A stretch of 38,333 nt of DNA, taken from positions 1-38,333 of the forward strand of contig JACRAQ010000090.1 in assembly GCA_016213335.1 (NCBI GenBank), given 5' to 3'. The notes beneath the pieces are model-generated. The model was not told where the DNA came from and searched no databases. It saw only the letters and a list, made by a program, of their open reading frames with translations. Source of the DNA: Nitrosomonadales bacterium. GTDB lineage: Bacteria > Pseudomonadota > Gammaproteobacteria > Burkholderiales > Gallionellaceae. Positions 8,159 to 16,949 of this stretch are shown here, piece after piece; the stretch's first letter is position 1, and each line of letters opens with the position of its first letter. A program made the translations under genes and the position numbers.

Positions 8159-8569
8159 ATGCTGAGTGTTCGCAGGATGCTGGTTGTTGCATCGGCCCTG
8201 TTTTTGCTGGCTGCATGTGGAACCATGAAAAAGGATGTCGAAGAACTGCTTAAAACCCATCCTTTTCAGGCAGGCCCGGCGGAGCAGAAACTTTCCAGTG
8301 GCCTGAAAAGTTATGAAGATGGTGATTACAAATCCTCTCATGATACGTTGCACGACGCGCTGGATATGGGGCTGACCAAGGGAGACCAGGTGGTGGCGCA
8401 CAAGTATTTGGCATTTGTTGACTGCATTGGCGGACGCGAAAAGCAGTGCCGCGACGAGTTCAGGAAGGCGCTGGAAATTGACCCATCTTTTGATCTGAAA
8501 CCTGCGGAGGCGGGGCATCCTATTTGGGGGCCGGTGTTTCGCAGCGTGAAAGACAAACTCGGCAAATAA
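8159..8569 (+). CDS. Lipoprotein with TPR-like repeat, TssQ-like
   Basis: A 136-residue lipoprotein with a lipobox LAAC ending at Cys20. The mature part is helical and resembles a short tetratricopeptide fold (SGLKSYEDGDYKSSHDTLHDAL, then CRDEFRKALEIDPSF), and it ends with GHPIWGPVFRSVK. This end block recalls lipoproteins annotated as TssQ, accessory to some betaproteobacterial type VI secretion clusters. That match is from memory and no other T6SS gene is in the window. CCAGGAG lies about 8 nt before the ATG. It sits 17 bp after the cyclase gene and 11 bp before the kinase gene. Confidence 0.7.
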   Translation: MLSVRRMLVVASALFLLAACGTMKKDVEELLKTHPFQAGPAEQKLSSGLKSYEDGDYKSSHDTLHDALDMGLTKGDQVVAHKYLAFVDCIGGREKQCRDEFRKALEIDPSFDLKPAEAGHPIWGPVFRSVKDKLGK

Positions 8570-8580
8570 CCCGTTTATTG

Positions 8581-9837
8581 ATGGCAGCCATGATCAGCCA
8601 GTTGGGGCGATACGAGATTGTGGGCGAGATCGGCCAGGGGGCGATGGGCATCGTCTACAAGGCCCGGGATCCGCTGATTGACCGTATCGTTGCGATCAAG
8701 ACCATCAACCTGAACCTGGCCGACGATGAAAAAGAAGAATACGAGGGGCGTTTCTACCAGGAGGCCAAGGCGGCGGGCCGCCTGAGTCACCCGAACATCG
8801 TCACTGTTTTCGATGTGGGCAAGAGCGGGGACATCGCCTACATCGCCATGGAGTTTCTGCAAGGGCGCGAATTGCGCGACATCCTGAACTCGGGGAAGCG
8901 CATACCGGTCGAGCAGTCGCTCGACATCGTGGTGCAGGTGGCGCAGGGTCTGTCTTACGCGCACGAGCACGACATCGTGCACCGCGATGTGAAGCCGTCC
9001 AACATCATGGTGGTGCGCGACGGGCACGTGAAGATCACCGATTTCGGCATTGCCCGCATGGAGTCCGCCTCGGTGCGCACACAGACCGGCATGGTGCTGG
9101 GCTCGCCCAAATACATGTCGCCGGAGCAGGTGACGGGCAAGCAGATAGACCAGCGCTCGGACATCTTCTCGCTGGGCGTGATGTTGTACGAAATGCTGAC
9201 CGGCCAGGTGCCGTTTGCCGGCGAGAACGTCAACGCCATCATGTACCAGACCCTGAATACCGTGCCCCCGCCTCCCAGCGCCCTGAACCCGGAAGTGCCC
9301 GGCATGCTCAATTTCATCGTCGCCAAGGCACTGGCAAAAGATCTGGCCGACCGCTATCAAAACGCCAGGGAATTCGCCAACGACCTGCGTGCCTGCCGCG
9401 ACAAGATGCTGCGTGGCGCGCCGCCTGAAGCGGCCAGGCTTGCGCAGGGCACCCAGTTGCAGGATGCCATTCCTGCGGCGGTGCGGCCGGCCACGAGCGA
9501 AGACGAACCCAAACCGGTGGCGATGGGTTTATCCCCGCTGTTCGATTCCTCCGCCGCCACGATGCGCCTGGCCGCGATGACCAGCTCGCGGGACGAGGTC
9601 GAAGAGTTTTCCAGGACATTCAAAATGGCGCTCCCGAGCGGAGAAGCGCTCAGGCAGGCTGGACTGGATGCCGCCCGGCCCAAGATCATCACCTCTACGA
9701 TCCCCCTGTTTGAAGAGCGCGTTCCGGCAAAAGCGGATGACGGCAAGATGGAGCTGGCCGGCAATAGCGGTAACCTGCTGCTGGTCGGGATTGTTTTGCT
9801 GGTGCTGGCTGGGCTGATCTCGGTACTAGTGTTCTGA
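8581..9837 (+). CDS. Transmembrane Ser/Thr protein kinase (Hanks type)
   Basis: A 418-residue eukaryote-like kinase. The catalytic domain spans about 11-275: glycine loop GEIGQGAMGIVY (15-26), ATP lysine Lys40 (VAIK), catalytic HRDVKPSN (Asp136), DFG (154-156) and SPKYMSPEQ as the APE-like motif (175-183). All key residues are present, so it should be active. A 110-residue linker follows, and a single membrane segment (about 396-417) lies at the extreme C-terminus. With no residues left for a periplasmic domain, this is a tail-anchored kinase facing the cytoplasm. It follows the cyclase and lipoprotein genes. The ATG at 8581 or 8590 could be used. Substrates are unknown; kinases beside T6SS genes (PpkA) are a possible comparison. 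Confidence 0.9.
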   Translation: MAAMISQLGRYEIVGEIGQGAMGIVYKARDPLIDRIVAIKTINLNLADDEKEEYEGRFYQEAKAAGRLSHPNIVTVFDVGKSGDIAYIAMEFLQGRELRDILNSGKRIPVEQSLDIVVQVAQGLSYAHEHDIVHRDVKPSNIMVVRDGHVKITDFGIARMESASVRTQTGMVLGSPKYMSPEQVTGKQIDQRSDIFSLGVMLYEMLTGQVPFAGENVNAIMYQTLNTVPPPPSALNPEVPGMLNFIVAKALAKDLADRYQNAREFANDLRACRDKMLRGAPPEAARLAQGTQLQDAIPAAVRPATSEDEPKPVAMGLSPLFDSSAATMRLAAMTSSRDEVEEFSRTFKMALPSGEALRQAGLDAARPKIITSTIPLFEERVPAKADDGKMELAGNSGNLLLVGIVLLVLAGLISVLVF

Positions 9838-9870
9838 TCTGACCGCAGTCCATTTTATTACGGGGCGGCC

Positions 9871-10287
9871 ATGCGGCAAACATTCGAGCTCCGGCCTTCA
9901 CGCACTCTCGCAGCCATCCTGGCGGTTGCGCACGGCATCGCGCTTGCCGCCTTGATCCCGCTGGCGCTTCCAGCCTGGGCCAAGCTGGCGCTGGGGCTCC
10001 TGACCTTTTTCAGCCTGCTGCATCATCTGCGGCACGATGCATGGTTTGCTGCGGCATCTTCCGGCAGATCGCTGACGCTGGAAGGCGAAGAGGTGTTTCT
10101 GGTCAAGCTCGGCGGCGAAACGCTGGCGGGCCGGGTTTCACGCGACAGCGTGGTGACCCCCTTGTTCGCCGTGCTCAACCTGGTGCCGCACGGCACGCGC
10201 CTGGCGAGCAGCGTGATCATCCTGCCGGACAGCCTGGATGCTGAATCTTTCCGGCAGTTGCGCGTGAGGCTGAGATGGGGAAGGTAG
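9871..10287 (+). CDS. YgfX-like small membrane protein
   Basis: A 138-residue protein with two adjacent hydrophobic segments near the N-terminus (about 13-31 and 36-50) and a soluble beta-rich C-terminal part ending in RQLRVRLRW. This layout and the end motif resemble the YgfX family (Pfam YgfX), whose E. coli member is paired with SdhE and was described as CptA. No sdhE-like gene is next to it here. It stands 33 bp after the kinase gene and 49 bp before odhA on the same strand. The assignment is by overall pattern only. Confidence 0.6.
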   Translation: MRQTFELRPSRTLAAILAVAHGIALAALIPLALPAWAKLALGLLTFFSLLHHLRHDAWFAAASSGRSLTLEGEEVFLVKLGGETLAGRVSRDSVVTPLFAVLNLVPHGTRLASSVIILPDSLDAESFRQLRVRLRWGR

Positions 10288-10336
10288 CGGCAGGGAAGCC
10301 AGCCGCCTTTTCAGGACAAACGGGCAAGCTGACGCC

Positions 10337-13213
10337 ATGGGCAAACAAGAAATAAACACCATGCAGGCCTTGCGGGAATCGTCCCCGTTGTTCGGGATGA
10401 ATGCCGCATTCATCGAGGGGCTGTACGAGGATTACCTCGCTGCTCCGGAAACTGTACCCGATGCGTGGCGCGCCGCTTTTGATGCGCTGCAAGGCGCGCC
10501 CGGCGCGCCGCGCGATGTGGCGCACAGCCCGGTACGGCGCGTCTTTGCTGCTTTGCCGGAAGCGCGCGCCGCTTCCCGGGCCGCGCCGGAAACAAACCTT
10601 GAAGGCAGGCAGGCCGGCGTGTTGCAGCTCATCCATGCCTATCGCTCCCTCGGGGTGCATGCTGCCGATCTCGATCCGCTGGGCCGCCACGCCAGGCCCG
10701 AGCTGGCCGAACTGGATCCGGCCAGTTACGGCTTGGGCGAAGCAGATCTGGACACCGTTTTCGATGCCGATCATCTGGCCGGCATGCAGCGCGCTACCCT
10801 GCGCGAAATCCTGCAGCTGCTGCGCCAAACCTACTGCGGCACCATCGGTGTGGAGTACATGCACATCAGTGATTCTTCCCGGAAGCAGTGGCTGCGGCGG
10901 CGCGTCGAGGGTTTGCCCGGTACACCGGGTTATTCCGCCGCGCAGCGCCGCCGCATCCTGGAACAGCTCACTGCCGCCGAGACACTGGAGCGTTACCTGC
11001 ACACCAGATACGTCGGGCAGAAGCGCTTTTCGCTGGAAGGCGGCGAGACGCTGATCCCGCTGCTGGAGTATCTGTTGCAGCGTGCGGGCGGCCTCGGGGT
11101 GCAGGAGTCGGTGATCGGCATGGCGCACCGCGGGCGGCTGAACGTGCTGGTGAACATCCTGGGGAAACTGCCGCCAGCGCTGTTCGCCGAGTTCGAGGGC
11201 AAGCATGAGGGGCACCTGATTTCGGGCGATGTGAAATACCATAACGGCTTCTCGTCCGACATTCCGACGCCGGGCGGGGCGATGCACGTCGTGCTGGCAT
11301 TCAACCCGTCACACCTCGAGATAGTCAACCCGGTGGTGGAAGGCTCGGTACGCGCGCGCCAGCATACCCGGGGCGACCGCGACGGCAGCCGGGTGTTGCC
11401 GGTGCAACTGCACGGCGATGCCGCATTCTCCGGGCAGGGGGTAGTGATGGAGACGCTCGGCCTGTCGCAAACGCGCGGCTACTGCACCGGCGGCACGGTG
11501 CATGTGGTCATCAACAACCAGATCGGGTTTACCACTTCGGATGTGCGCGACACGCGTTCATCGCTGTTTTGCAGCGATGTGGCCAAGATGGTGGAAGCGC
11601 CGGTTTTTCATGTCAATGCGGACGATCCGGAAGCGGTGCTGCGGGCGGCGGAAATCGCGCTGGATTACCGCATGGCGTTTCAGCGTGATGCCGTGATTGA
11701 CCTGGTGTGCTTCCGCAAGCTCGGGCACAACGAGCAGGACGAGCCGCTGGTGACCCAGCCGTTCATGTACCGCTTCATCAACCAGCATCCCGGCACACGC
11801 GCCCGGTACGCTGCGCGCCTGGTGGAAGCAGCGGCGCTTGCGCCGGAAGAGCCGGAAGCGATGGTTGCCGCTTACCGGCGCATGCTGGATGAAGGGGTAA
11901 GCCCGGTGCAGACGGTGTGCGAATATCCCAGGAACGAGCATGCCGTCCGCTGGGCCAGATACGCCGCCGATGTTCCCTGGGATACGCCGGTCAACACGGC
12001 GGTGCCGCGTGCGCGCCTGCAATTTCTGGCGGAGCGGCTGACCGATGTGCCATCCGGCTTCAAGCTGCATTCGCGCGTCGAGAAAATCATCGCCGACCGC
12101 CGCGCCATGGGGTGCGGGGAGCTGGCGCTGGATTGGGGCATGGCGGAAAACCTGGCCTACGCCAGCCTGCTGACCGAGGGTTACCCGGTGCGACTGTCCG
12201 GCCAGGATTGCGGCCGGGGCACGTTTTTCCACCGCCACGCCGAGCTGCACGACCAGAACCGCGCGAACCGGCAGGAGGGGCTGCATGTGCCGCTGAGCAA
12301 CCTGGAAGCGGGGCAGGCGGATTTCATCGTGATCAATTCCATTCTTTCCGAAGAAGCGGTGCTGGCATTCGAGTACGGCTATGCCACCGCCGAGCCGGAT
12401 ACCCTGACGCTGTGGGAAGCGCAATTCGGCGATTTCGCCAACGGCGCGCAAGTGGTCATTGACCAGTTCATCGCCTCGGGCGAAGCCAAGTGGGGGCGCC
12501 TGTGCGGGCTGGTGATGCTGCTGCCGCACGGCTACGAGGGCCAGGGCGCGGAACACTCCTCCGGGCGCATCGAGCGCTATTTGCAACTGTGTGCCGACTA
12601 CAATATCCAGGTGTGTGTCCCTTCCAATGCGGCGCAGATGTTTCACCTGCTGCGCCGCCAGATGCTGCGGCCATCGCGCAAGCCGCTGGTGGTATTCACC
12701 CCCAAGAGCCTGCTGCGCAGCAAGGACGCGGCCTCAAGGCTGGACGACCTGGCGCAGGGAGGATTCCAGGCAGTCATCTCCGAGGCGGGTGCGCTGGAAG
12801 CGGGCAGGGTGCGGCGCATCATCGCCTGCAGCGGCAAGATTTATTACGAGCTGCTGGCGGCGCGGCGCCAGCGCGAAATCCGGGATGTGGCCATCATCCG
12901 GATCGAACAGCTCTACCCGTTCCCGCATAAACTCTTCGCCGCGCAGGTTGCCGCATACCCGGATGCAACTGAGCTGGTATGGTGCCAGGAAGAGCCCGGC
13001 AACCAGGGCGCGTGGCACCGCATCCAGCATTACCTGCTGCGCCACATGCGCCCCGGCATGAAGCTGGGCTATGCGCTACGGCCTTCCTCGCCCGCGCCCG
13101 CAGCGGGTTATCTATCGGTGCACAACGAGCAGCAGCAGGAAGTGATCGCTGCCGCGTTCCGCCCCGATCTCAATATCAGTGTCGTCCCGGGAGCCAGCCA
13201 TCATGACCATTGA
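10337..13213 (+). CDS. sucA: 2-oxoglutarate dehydrogenase E1 component
   Basis: The thiamine-diphosphate-dependent decarboxylase of the 2-oxoglutarate dehydrogenase complex (TCA cycle), 958 residues, the normal length. The N-terminal segment with [21 protein letters not shown] is the E2-binding region. [13 protein letters not shown] (about residue 260) and [10 protein letters not shown] (about 358) are E1o hallmarks. The C-terminal transketolase-like part has [21 protein letters not shown]. The ATG at 10337 is used; Met9 (10361) is an alternative and neither has a strong Shine-Dalgarno. Its last 11 bases overlap the odhB start, so translation is probably coupled. Confidence 0.96.
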   Translation: MGKQEINTMQALRESSPLFGMNAAFIEGLYEDYLAAPETVPDAWRAAFDALQGAPGAPRDVAHSPVRRVFAALPEARAASRAAPETNLEGRQAGVLQLIHAYRSLGVHAADLDPLGRHARPELAELDPASYGLGEADLDTVFDADHLAGMQRATLREILQLLRQTYCGTIGVEYMHISDSSRKQWLRRRVEGLPGTPGYSAAQRRRILEQLTAAETLERYLHTRYVGQKRFSLEGGETLIPLLEYLLQRAGGLGVQESVIGMAHRGRLNVLVNILGKLPPALFAEFEGKHEGHLISGDVKYHNGFSSDIPTPGGAMHVVLAFNPSHLEIVNPVVEGSVRARQHTRGDRDGSRVLPVQLHGDAAFSGQGVVMETLGLSQTRGYCTGGTVHVVINNQIGFTTSDVRDTRSSLFCSDVAKMVEAPVFHVNADDPEAVLRAAEIALDYRMAFQRDAVIDLVCFRKLGHNEQDEPLVTQPFMYRFINQHPGTRARYAARLVEAAALAPEEPEAMVAAYRRMLDEGVSPVQTVCEYPRNEHAVRWARYAADVPWDTPVNTAVPRARLQFLAERLTDVPSGFKLHSRVEKIIADRRAMGCGELALDWGMAENLAYASLLTEGYPVRLSGQDCGRGTFFHRHAELHDQNRANRQEGLHVPLSNLEAGQADFIVINSILSEEAVLAFEYGYATAEPDTLTLWEAQFGDFANGAQVVIDQFIASGEAKWGRLCGLVMLLPHGYEGQGAEHSSGRIERYLQLCADYNIQVCVPSNAAQMFHLLRRQMLRPSRKPLVVFTPKSLLRSKDAASRLDDLAQGGFQAVISEAGALEAGRVRRIIACSGKIYYELLAARRQREIRDVAIIRIEQLYPFPHKLFAAQVAAYPDATELVWCQEEPGNQGAWHRIQHYLLRHMRPGMKLGYALRPSSPAPAAGYLSVHNEQQQEVIAAAFRPDLNISVVPGASHHDH

Positions 13214-14405
13214 AACCAGCAAGCAAATAGAAATCCGGGTGCCGCAACTTTCCGAATCGGTTTCCGAAGCCACGCTGTTGTCCTGGCACAAACAGGCGGG
13301 CGAAGCGGTGCAGGAAGGCGAGAACCTGATTGATGTCGAGACCGACAAGGTGGTGCTGGAATTGCCCGCAATAAAATCCGGCGTACTGGTGAAAATCCTC
13401 AAGCAGAATGGCGAGAAGGTGACCAGCAACGAAGTGATCGCGCTGCTCGATACTGCCGCGCAACCCGGTGCAAGCCCTGCTGCACAAGTGGCTGTGGTGG
13501 CCAGAACACAGGCGGCAGTGATGCCCGCCGCGCAGAAAATCGCGGAAGAAAACAGGGTTGATACGGCGACAATTCAGGGCACGGGGCGCGACGGGCGCGT
13601 ATTGAAAGAAGATGTGCTGAATGTCTTGCAAGCAACCAAACCAGCCCCCTCTCCCCTCGCGGGAGAGGGTGGGGGAGAGGGGGTTGCCATAGCATCTGCC
13701 GGCAGCCGCATCGAACAGCGCGTGCCGATGACGCGCATCCGCCAGCGCATCGCCGAACGCCTGCTGCAATCGCAACAGAACGCCGCCATCCTTACCACCT
13801 TCAACGAAGTGAACATGCAGCCGGTGATCGAGCTGCGCAACAAATACAAAGATGCGTTCGAGAAGAAGCACGGCGTAAAGCTGGGCTTCTCCTCGTTTTT
13901 CGTCAAGGCGGCGGTAGCGGCACTGCAGAAGTTTCCACTGCTGAACGCCTCGATAGATGGAGCCGACATCATCTATCACGGCTATTACGACATCGGCGTC
14001 GCCATCGGCAGCGAGCGCGGCCTGGTGGTGCCCGTCATCCGTGATGCGGACCAGCTGTCGCTGGCCGGCATCGAAAGGCAGATCGCCGATTTCGGCGCGC
14101 GCGCCAAAAACGGCAAGCTCGCGCTGGAAGAATTGAGCGGGGGCACTTTTTCCATCACCAATGGCGGCGTGTTCGGCTCCATGCTCTCCACCCCCATCAT
14201 CAACCCGCCGCAAAGTGCCATCCTCGGCATCCACGCCACCAAAGACAGACCGGTTGCCGAGAACGGCCAGGTCGTCATCCGGCCGATGAATTACCTCGCA
14301 CTGTCCTACGACCACCGCATCGTGGATGGCCGCGATGCGGTGCTGTTCCTGGTTGCCATCAAAGAGGCGCTGGAGTATCCGGGGCGGGGGTTTTTGGATT
14401 TGTAG
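13203..14405 (+). CDS. sucB: 2-oxoglutarate dehydrogenase E2 component, dihydrolipoyl succinyltransferase
   Basis: A 400-residue E2 enzyme that transfers succinyl from the lipoyl arm to CoA. The lipoyl domain (about 8-85) carries the lipoylated Lys49 in [11 protein letters not shown] peripheral-subunit-binding domain spans about 106-140 ([25 protein letters not shown]). The catalytic domain ends with [12 protein letters not shown], giving His371 and Asp375. The linker at about 148-160 reads [13 protein letters not shown], which is the translation of a dispersed palindromic repeat (see separate entry). It overlaps odhA by 11 bp. The E3 gene lpd, normally next, begins only 2.5 kb downstream because the AAA/RloB module lies between. 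Confidence 0.96.
   Translation: MTIETSKQIEIRVPQLSESVSEATLLSWHKQAGEAVQEGENLIDVETDKVVLELPAIKSGVLVKILKQNGEKVTSNEVIALLDTAAQPGASPAAQVAVVARTQAAVMPAAQKIAEENRVDTATIQGTGRDGRVLKEDVLNVLQATKPAPSPLAGEGGGEGVAIASAGSRIEQRVPMTRIRQRIAERLLQSQQNAAILTTFNEVNMQPVIELRNKYKDAFEKKHGVKLGFSSFFVKAAVAALQKFPLLNASIDGADIIYHGYYDIGVAIGSERGLVVPVIRDADQLSLAGIERQIADFGARAKNGKLALEELSGGTFSITNGGVFGSMLSTPIINPPQSAILGIHATKDRPVAENGQVVIRPMNYLALSYDHRIVDGRDAVLFLVAIKEALEYPGRGFLDL
13645..13683 (+). repeat. Dispersed palindromic repeat inserted in frame in the odhB linker
   Basis: The segment contains CCCTCTCCC, a CTCGCGGGAG centre and two GGGAGAGG-type motifs. It matches the very common proteobacterial intergenic repeat of the ccctctcccc...gggagagg kind. 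It forms a hairpin around CCTCGCGGGAGAGG and is translated as [12 protein letters not shown]. It falls exactly in the flexible linker between the E3-binding and catalytic domains. Confidence 0.75.
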
Positions 14406-14769
14406 ATGTGAGCCGTTCGCCCTGAGCCTGTCGAAGGGTCGCCGCGCAGCGGCTGGCGCTCGTTGATGCACACAACGAAAAACAAAGAAGGGGTTTGTGG
14501 CTTCGGCATAACTTGAAGGTTATGCCTTCGCCGCAACAAGCCGCTGCGCGGCGTATTGTCGTCTAAATCTCCGCTCCCTTGCGCCAGTTCGAGGCGGCGC
14601 ACAGGGAAGGAGAAGTGAAAATCCAAAATCCTTAACATCGTAAGATCGGCACAAAATTATGCCCACTTTGCCAAGGGTGTGAAATTTGAAAAAAGTTAAT
14701 ATTTCGCTTGCATTTATGCACTAAAAGAGCAAATATCTATATGTGTTTATAATTATTGCAAATTAAGCC
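14406..14769. other. 364-bp intergenic region: dispersed repeat, hairpin and AT-rich promoter region
   Basis: No gene is seen. At 14415-14440 lies a copy of the widespread repeat GTTCGCCCTGAGCCTGTCG followed by AAGGGTC. A perfect 8-bp stem (GGCATAAC at 14505-14512, GTTATGCC at 14519-14526) follows. From about 14640 the base composition drops sharply in GC, marking the likely left edge of the inserted defence module. Confidence 0.65.
14748..14753 (+). promoter_or_regulatory. Candidate -10 element for the AAA/RloB module
   Basis: A perfect TATAAT lies 16 bp before the ATG of the AAA ATPase gene. No good -35 is at the right distance. The predicted start near 14760 would leave a leader of about 10 nt without a Shine-Dalgarno sequence. 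Confidence 0.4.
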
Positions 14770-16062
14770 ATGCTTATTGAATTTACAGTAACTAATTTTC
14801 GATCTATCCGAGCACCCCAGACTTTGAGTTTGGTCGCTAGCAAAGCTCTCAAAAAAGGTGGCTTGGAAAACAACGCATTTGAGGCGGGTGTCAGTGAAGA
14901 CGGGTTGCCAAGATTGTTACGTTCAGCCGTCGTATACGGACCTAATGCTGCCGGAAAAAGCACCCTTGTAGGCGCACTCTCATTTATGCGCAAATGGGTA
15001 AACACCTCGGCACAAAAAGCCCAAGTCGGCGAAGTAATTAAAGATGTGCAGCCCTTTCGGCTAAGCGCAAACTCACGAAAACAGGACTCTGAATTTGAAA
15101 TTCATTTCATTGAAGAAGGTATTCGTTACCAGTATGGTTTCTCATTAAATTCTGAACGCATCACCAGTGAGTGGTTAATCGCCTACCCACTTGGCAAGCC
15201 GCAACGCTGGTTCGAAAGAGCATTCAATCCAACCGCCCAAAAGGATGAGTACAAATTCAGCACTTCTTTAATTGGTGGAAAAAAATTACACAATGATCGC
15301 GCCTCTTTGACTATTGGCAATGCTCTATATCTATCTGTTGCCGTACAAAAAGGTAATGAGCAATTGCGTCCTGTATTTTACTGGTTCCAGAAACGATTAA
15401 GAATTGTTTCTGCGATGGATGATATTGGCAGCGGTTTTACGCAGCGCATGTGTGAAAATCCAGAAGAGAAAAAGCACGTTCTGGAATTCATGAGCAGCGC
15501 GGGCATTTCCTTTCATGACATCGCTATTGAAAAGAGGGAGTTTTCAACAGACGATTTGCCATCCGATATGCCAGATGCAGTCAAAGATGAAATATTAAAG
15601 GATTTAAATGGGAAAACCCGCCGCGAAGCAAAATTCCTGCACAAGGATGTTGATACTGGTGATTTAGTAGAATTTGAAAAGGGTGACGAATCTGATGGCA
15701 CTCTCAGTTTGTTCTCTTTCGCTGGTCCTTGGCTTGATGTATTGAAAAACAATTATGTGTTAGTTGTGGATGAAATTGATACCAGCCTGCATCCCTTGGT
15801 TGTCCACCACTTGGTTCGATTGCTGAACTCTCACAAAGGTCGCGCACAACTTATATTTACAACACACGACACTACGCTATTGAGCCAGCGGATTTTGCGC
15901 CCCGATCAAATTTGGTTTGTTGAAAAAGACAAAGGAAATAGCACACACTTGTACTCTCTTGCAGACTTTAGCCCTAGAGAAAATGAAGCCATCGAGAAAG
16001 GTTATCTTAATGGTCGTTATGGCGCGATCCCATTCCTGAGTAAATTGGATTTTTATGGGTAA
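14770..16062 (+). CDS. AAA (AAA15/OLD-like) ATPase of an AbiL-type defence module
   Basis: A 430-residue ABC-like ATPase. The N-terminal IEFTVTNFRSI is the usual start of this family. Walker A is YGPNAAGKST (56-65), an ABC-type signature fits SDGTLSLFSFAG, Walker B is VLVVDEIDTSLHP (about residues 328-340), and the switch histidine lies in IFTTHDTTLL. It overlaps the RloB gene by 8 bp (16055-16062), so the two act together. ATPase plus RloB corresponds to the AbiLi/AbiLii (RloA/RloB-like) arrangement known from abortive phage infection. Sampled lines are about 38-40% GC, against about 65% in lpd, which suggests horizontal gain. Phage defence itself is inferred from family knowledge. Confidence 0.85.
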   Translation: MLIEFTVTNFRSIRAPQTLSLVASKALKKGGLENNAFEAGVSEDGLPRLLRSAVVYGPNAAGKSTLVGALSFMRKWVNTSAQKAQVGEVIKDVQPFRLSANSRKQDSEFEIHFIEEGIRYQYGFSLNSERITSEWLIAYPLGKPQRWFERAFNPTAQKDEYKFSTSLIGGKKLHNDRASLTIGNALYLSVAVQKGNEQLRPVFYWFQKRLRIVSAMDDIGSGFTQRMCENPEEKKHVLEFMSSAGISFHDIAIEKREFSTDDLPSDMPDAVKDEILKDLNGKTRREAKFLHKDVDTGDLVEFEKGDESDGTLSLFSFAGPWLDVLKNNYVLVVDEIDTSLHPLVVHHLVRLLNSHKGRAQLIFTTHDTTLLSQRILRPDQIWFVEKDKGNSTHLYSLADFSPRENEAIEKGYLNGRYGAIPFLSKLDFYG

Positions 16063-16732
16063 AGATAATTTGTTCCACAAGGTGAGAGAAAGGAAAGCTC
16101 TCGACCTTGACCGCAAGAAACAGATTCGTCAGCGGCAACCCCGCGTCCTGATTGTCTGCGAAGACAGCAAAAGCAGTGCTTACTATTTTCAAGATATGAC
16201 GAAGGCGTTTGGCCTAAGTGCGGTGGACGTACGAGGAAAAGAGTGCGGCTCAGCTCCAAGCTCAGTCTTGCAATATGCTGAGCAGGAATATGAGCAAGAA
16301 AAGTCGAGCGATCCATATGATCGCGTGTATTGCGTATTTGACCGTGATCAGCACAGAAGTTTTTTACCCACCGTCAAGAAAATCAGCGCATTAAAAATAT
16401 CTGGCAAACCATTCTTTGCTATCACATCTACGCCTTGCTTTGAGATATGGCTGTTGCTTCACTTCGATTACATCTCACACCCTTTTACAGCAAGAAAACG
16501 CTCACCGTGCGACGAAGCCATTTCCGAGCTACACAAAGAAGCAAAATTGGATGGCTATAAGAAGGGAATAGGTGGAGTTTACGCCAAGCTTTCAGGGCAG
16601 AAAATGCAAGATGCAATCAAGCATGCAAAACGACTCTTGAAGGATAACAAAAGAACTGGCTCTGATAACCCTGAAACCAATGTGTATGAGCTTGTTGAAT
16701 ACTTGGCATCACTCACCAAACCAACCAAGTAA
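16055..16732 (+). CDS. RloB family protein, putative Toprim-like effector of the AbiL-type module
   Basis: A 225-residue protein. A basic N-terminus (RERKALDLDRKKQIRQRQPR) is followed by VLIVCEDSKSSAYYF with Glu36, then YCVFDRDQH with Asp96 and Asp98. The central block is ITSTPCFEIWLLLHF. This pattern fits the RloB family. The Glu plus DxD arrangement is compatible with a Toprim-type metal site, as in OLD nucleases, but the Toprim relation is my inference. Its start overlaps the ATPase stop (ATGGGTAA), so translation is coupled. Like its partner it is AT-richer than the surroundings. It is the likely toxic or nucleic-acid-acting component, with the ATPase as sensor or regulator. Confidence 0.8.
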   Translation: MGKDNLFHKVRERKALDLDRKKQIRQRQPRVLIVCEDSKSSAYYFQDMTKAFGLSAVDVRGKECGSAPSSVLQYAEQEYEQEKSSDPYDRVYCVFDRDQHRSFLPTVKKISALKISGKPFFAITSTPCFEIWLLLHFDYISHPFTARKRSPCDEAISELHKEAKLDGYKKGIGGVYAKLSGQKMQDAIKHAKRLLKDNKRTGSDNPETNVYELVEYLASLTKPTK

Positions 16733-16949
16733 GGTGAGCACGAAGAGTCCACGTGGCAATTCAATCTCTTCGGGTCTGATTTTCCGCCGCAACTGCGTTG
16801 TCTTGGCAAGACAAGAAAGGTAACTGGCTGCTGGGCCAGCCTCGGCATGCCGTTGGTCACACACAACATCGGGGAATTTTCCAGGGTGCCTGGGCTGAAG
16901 GTGAAAAACTGGGCGGGAGAATAAACGATTTGTAAGCAAAGGAGAGACG

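Noticed and set aside
9871-10287. The small membrane protein as an SdhE-linked toxin
   Set aside because: No sdhE-like gene is adjacent and the toxin role of YgfX homologues is not general, so no function is claimed.
14529-16793. CGCCGCAAC at both sides of the defence module (14529-14537 and 16785-16793) as a target-site duplication
   Set aside because: A 9-bp match between two intergenic stretches of this size is expected by chance about once in three cases, and it does not sit at the composition borders.
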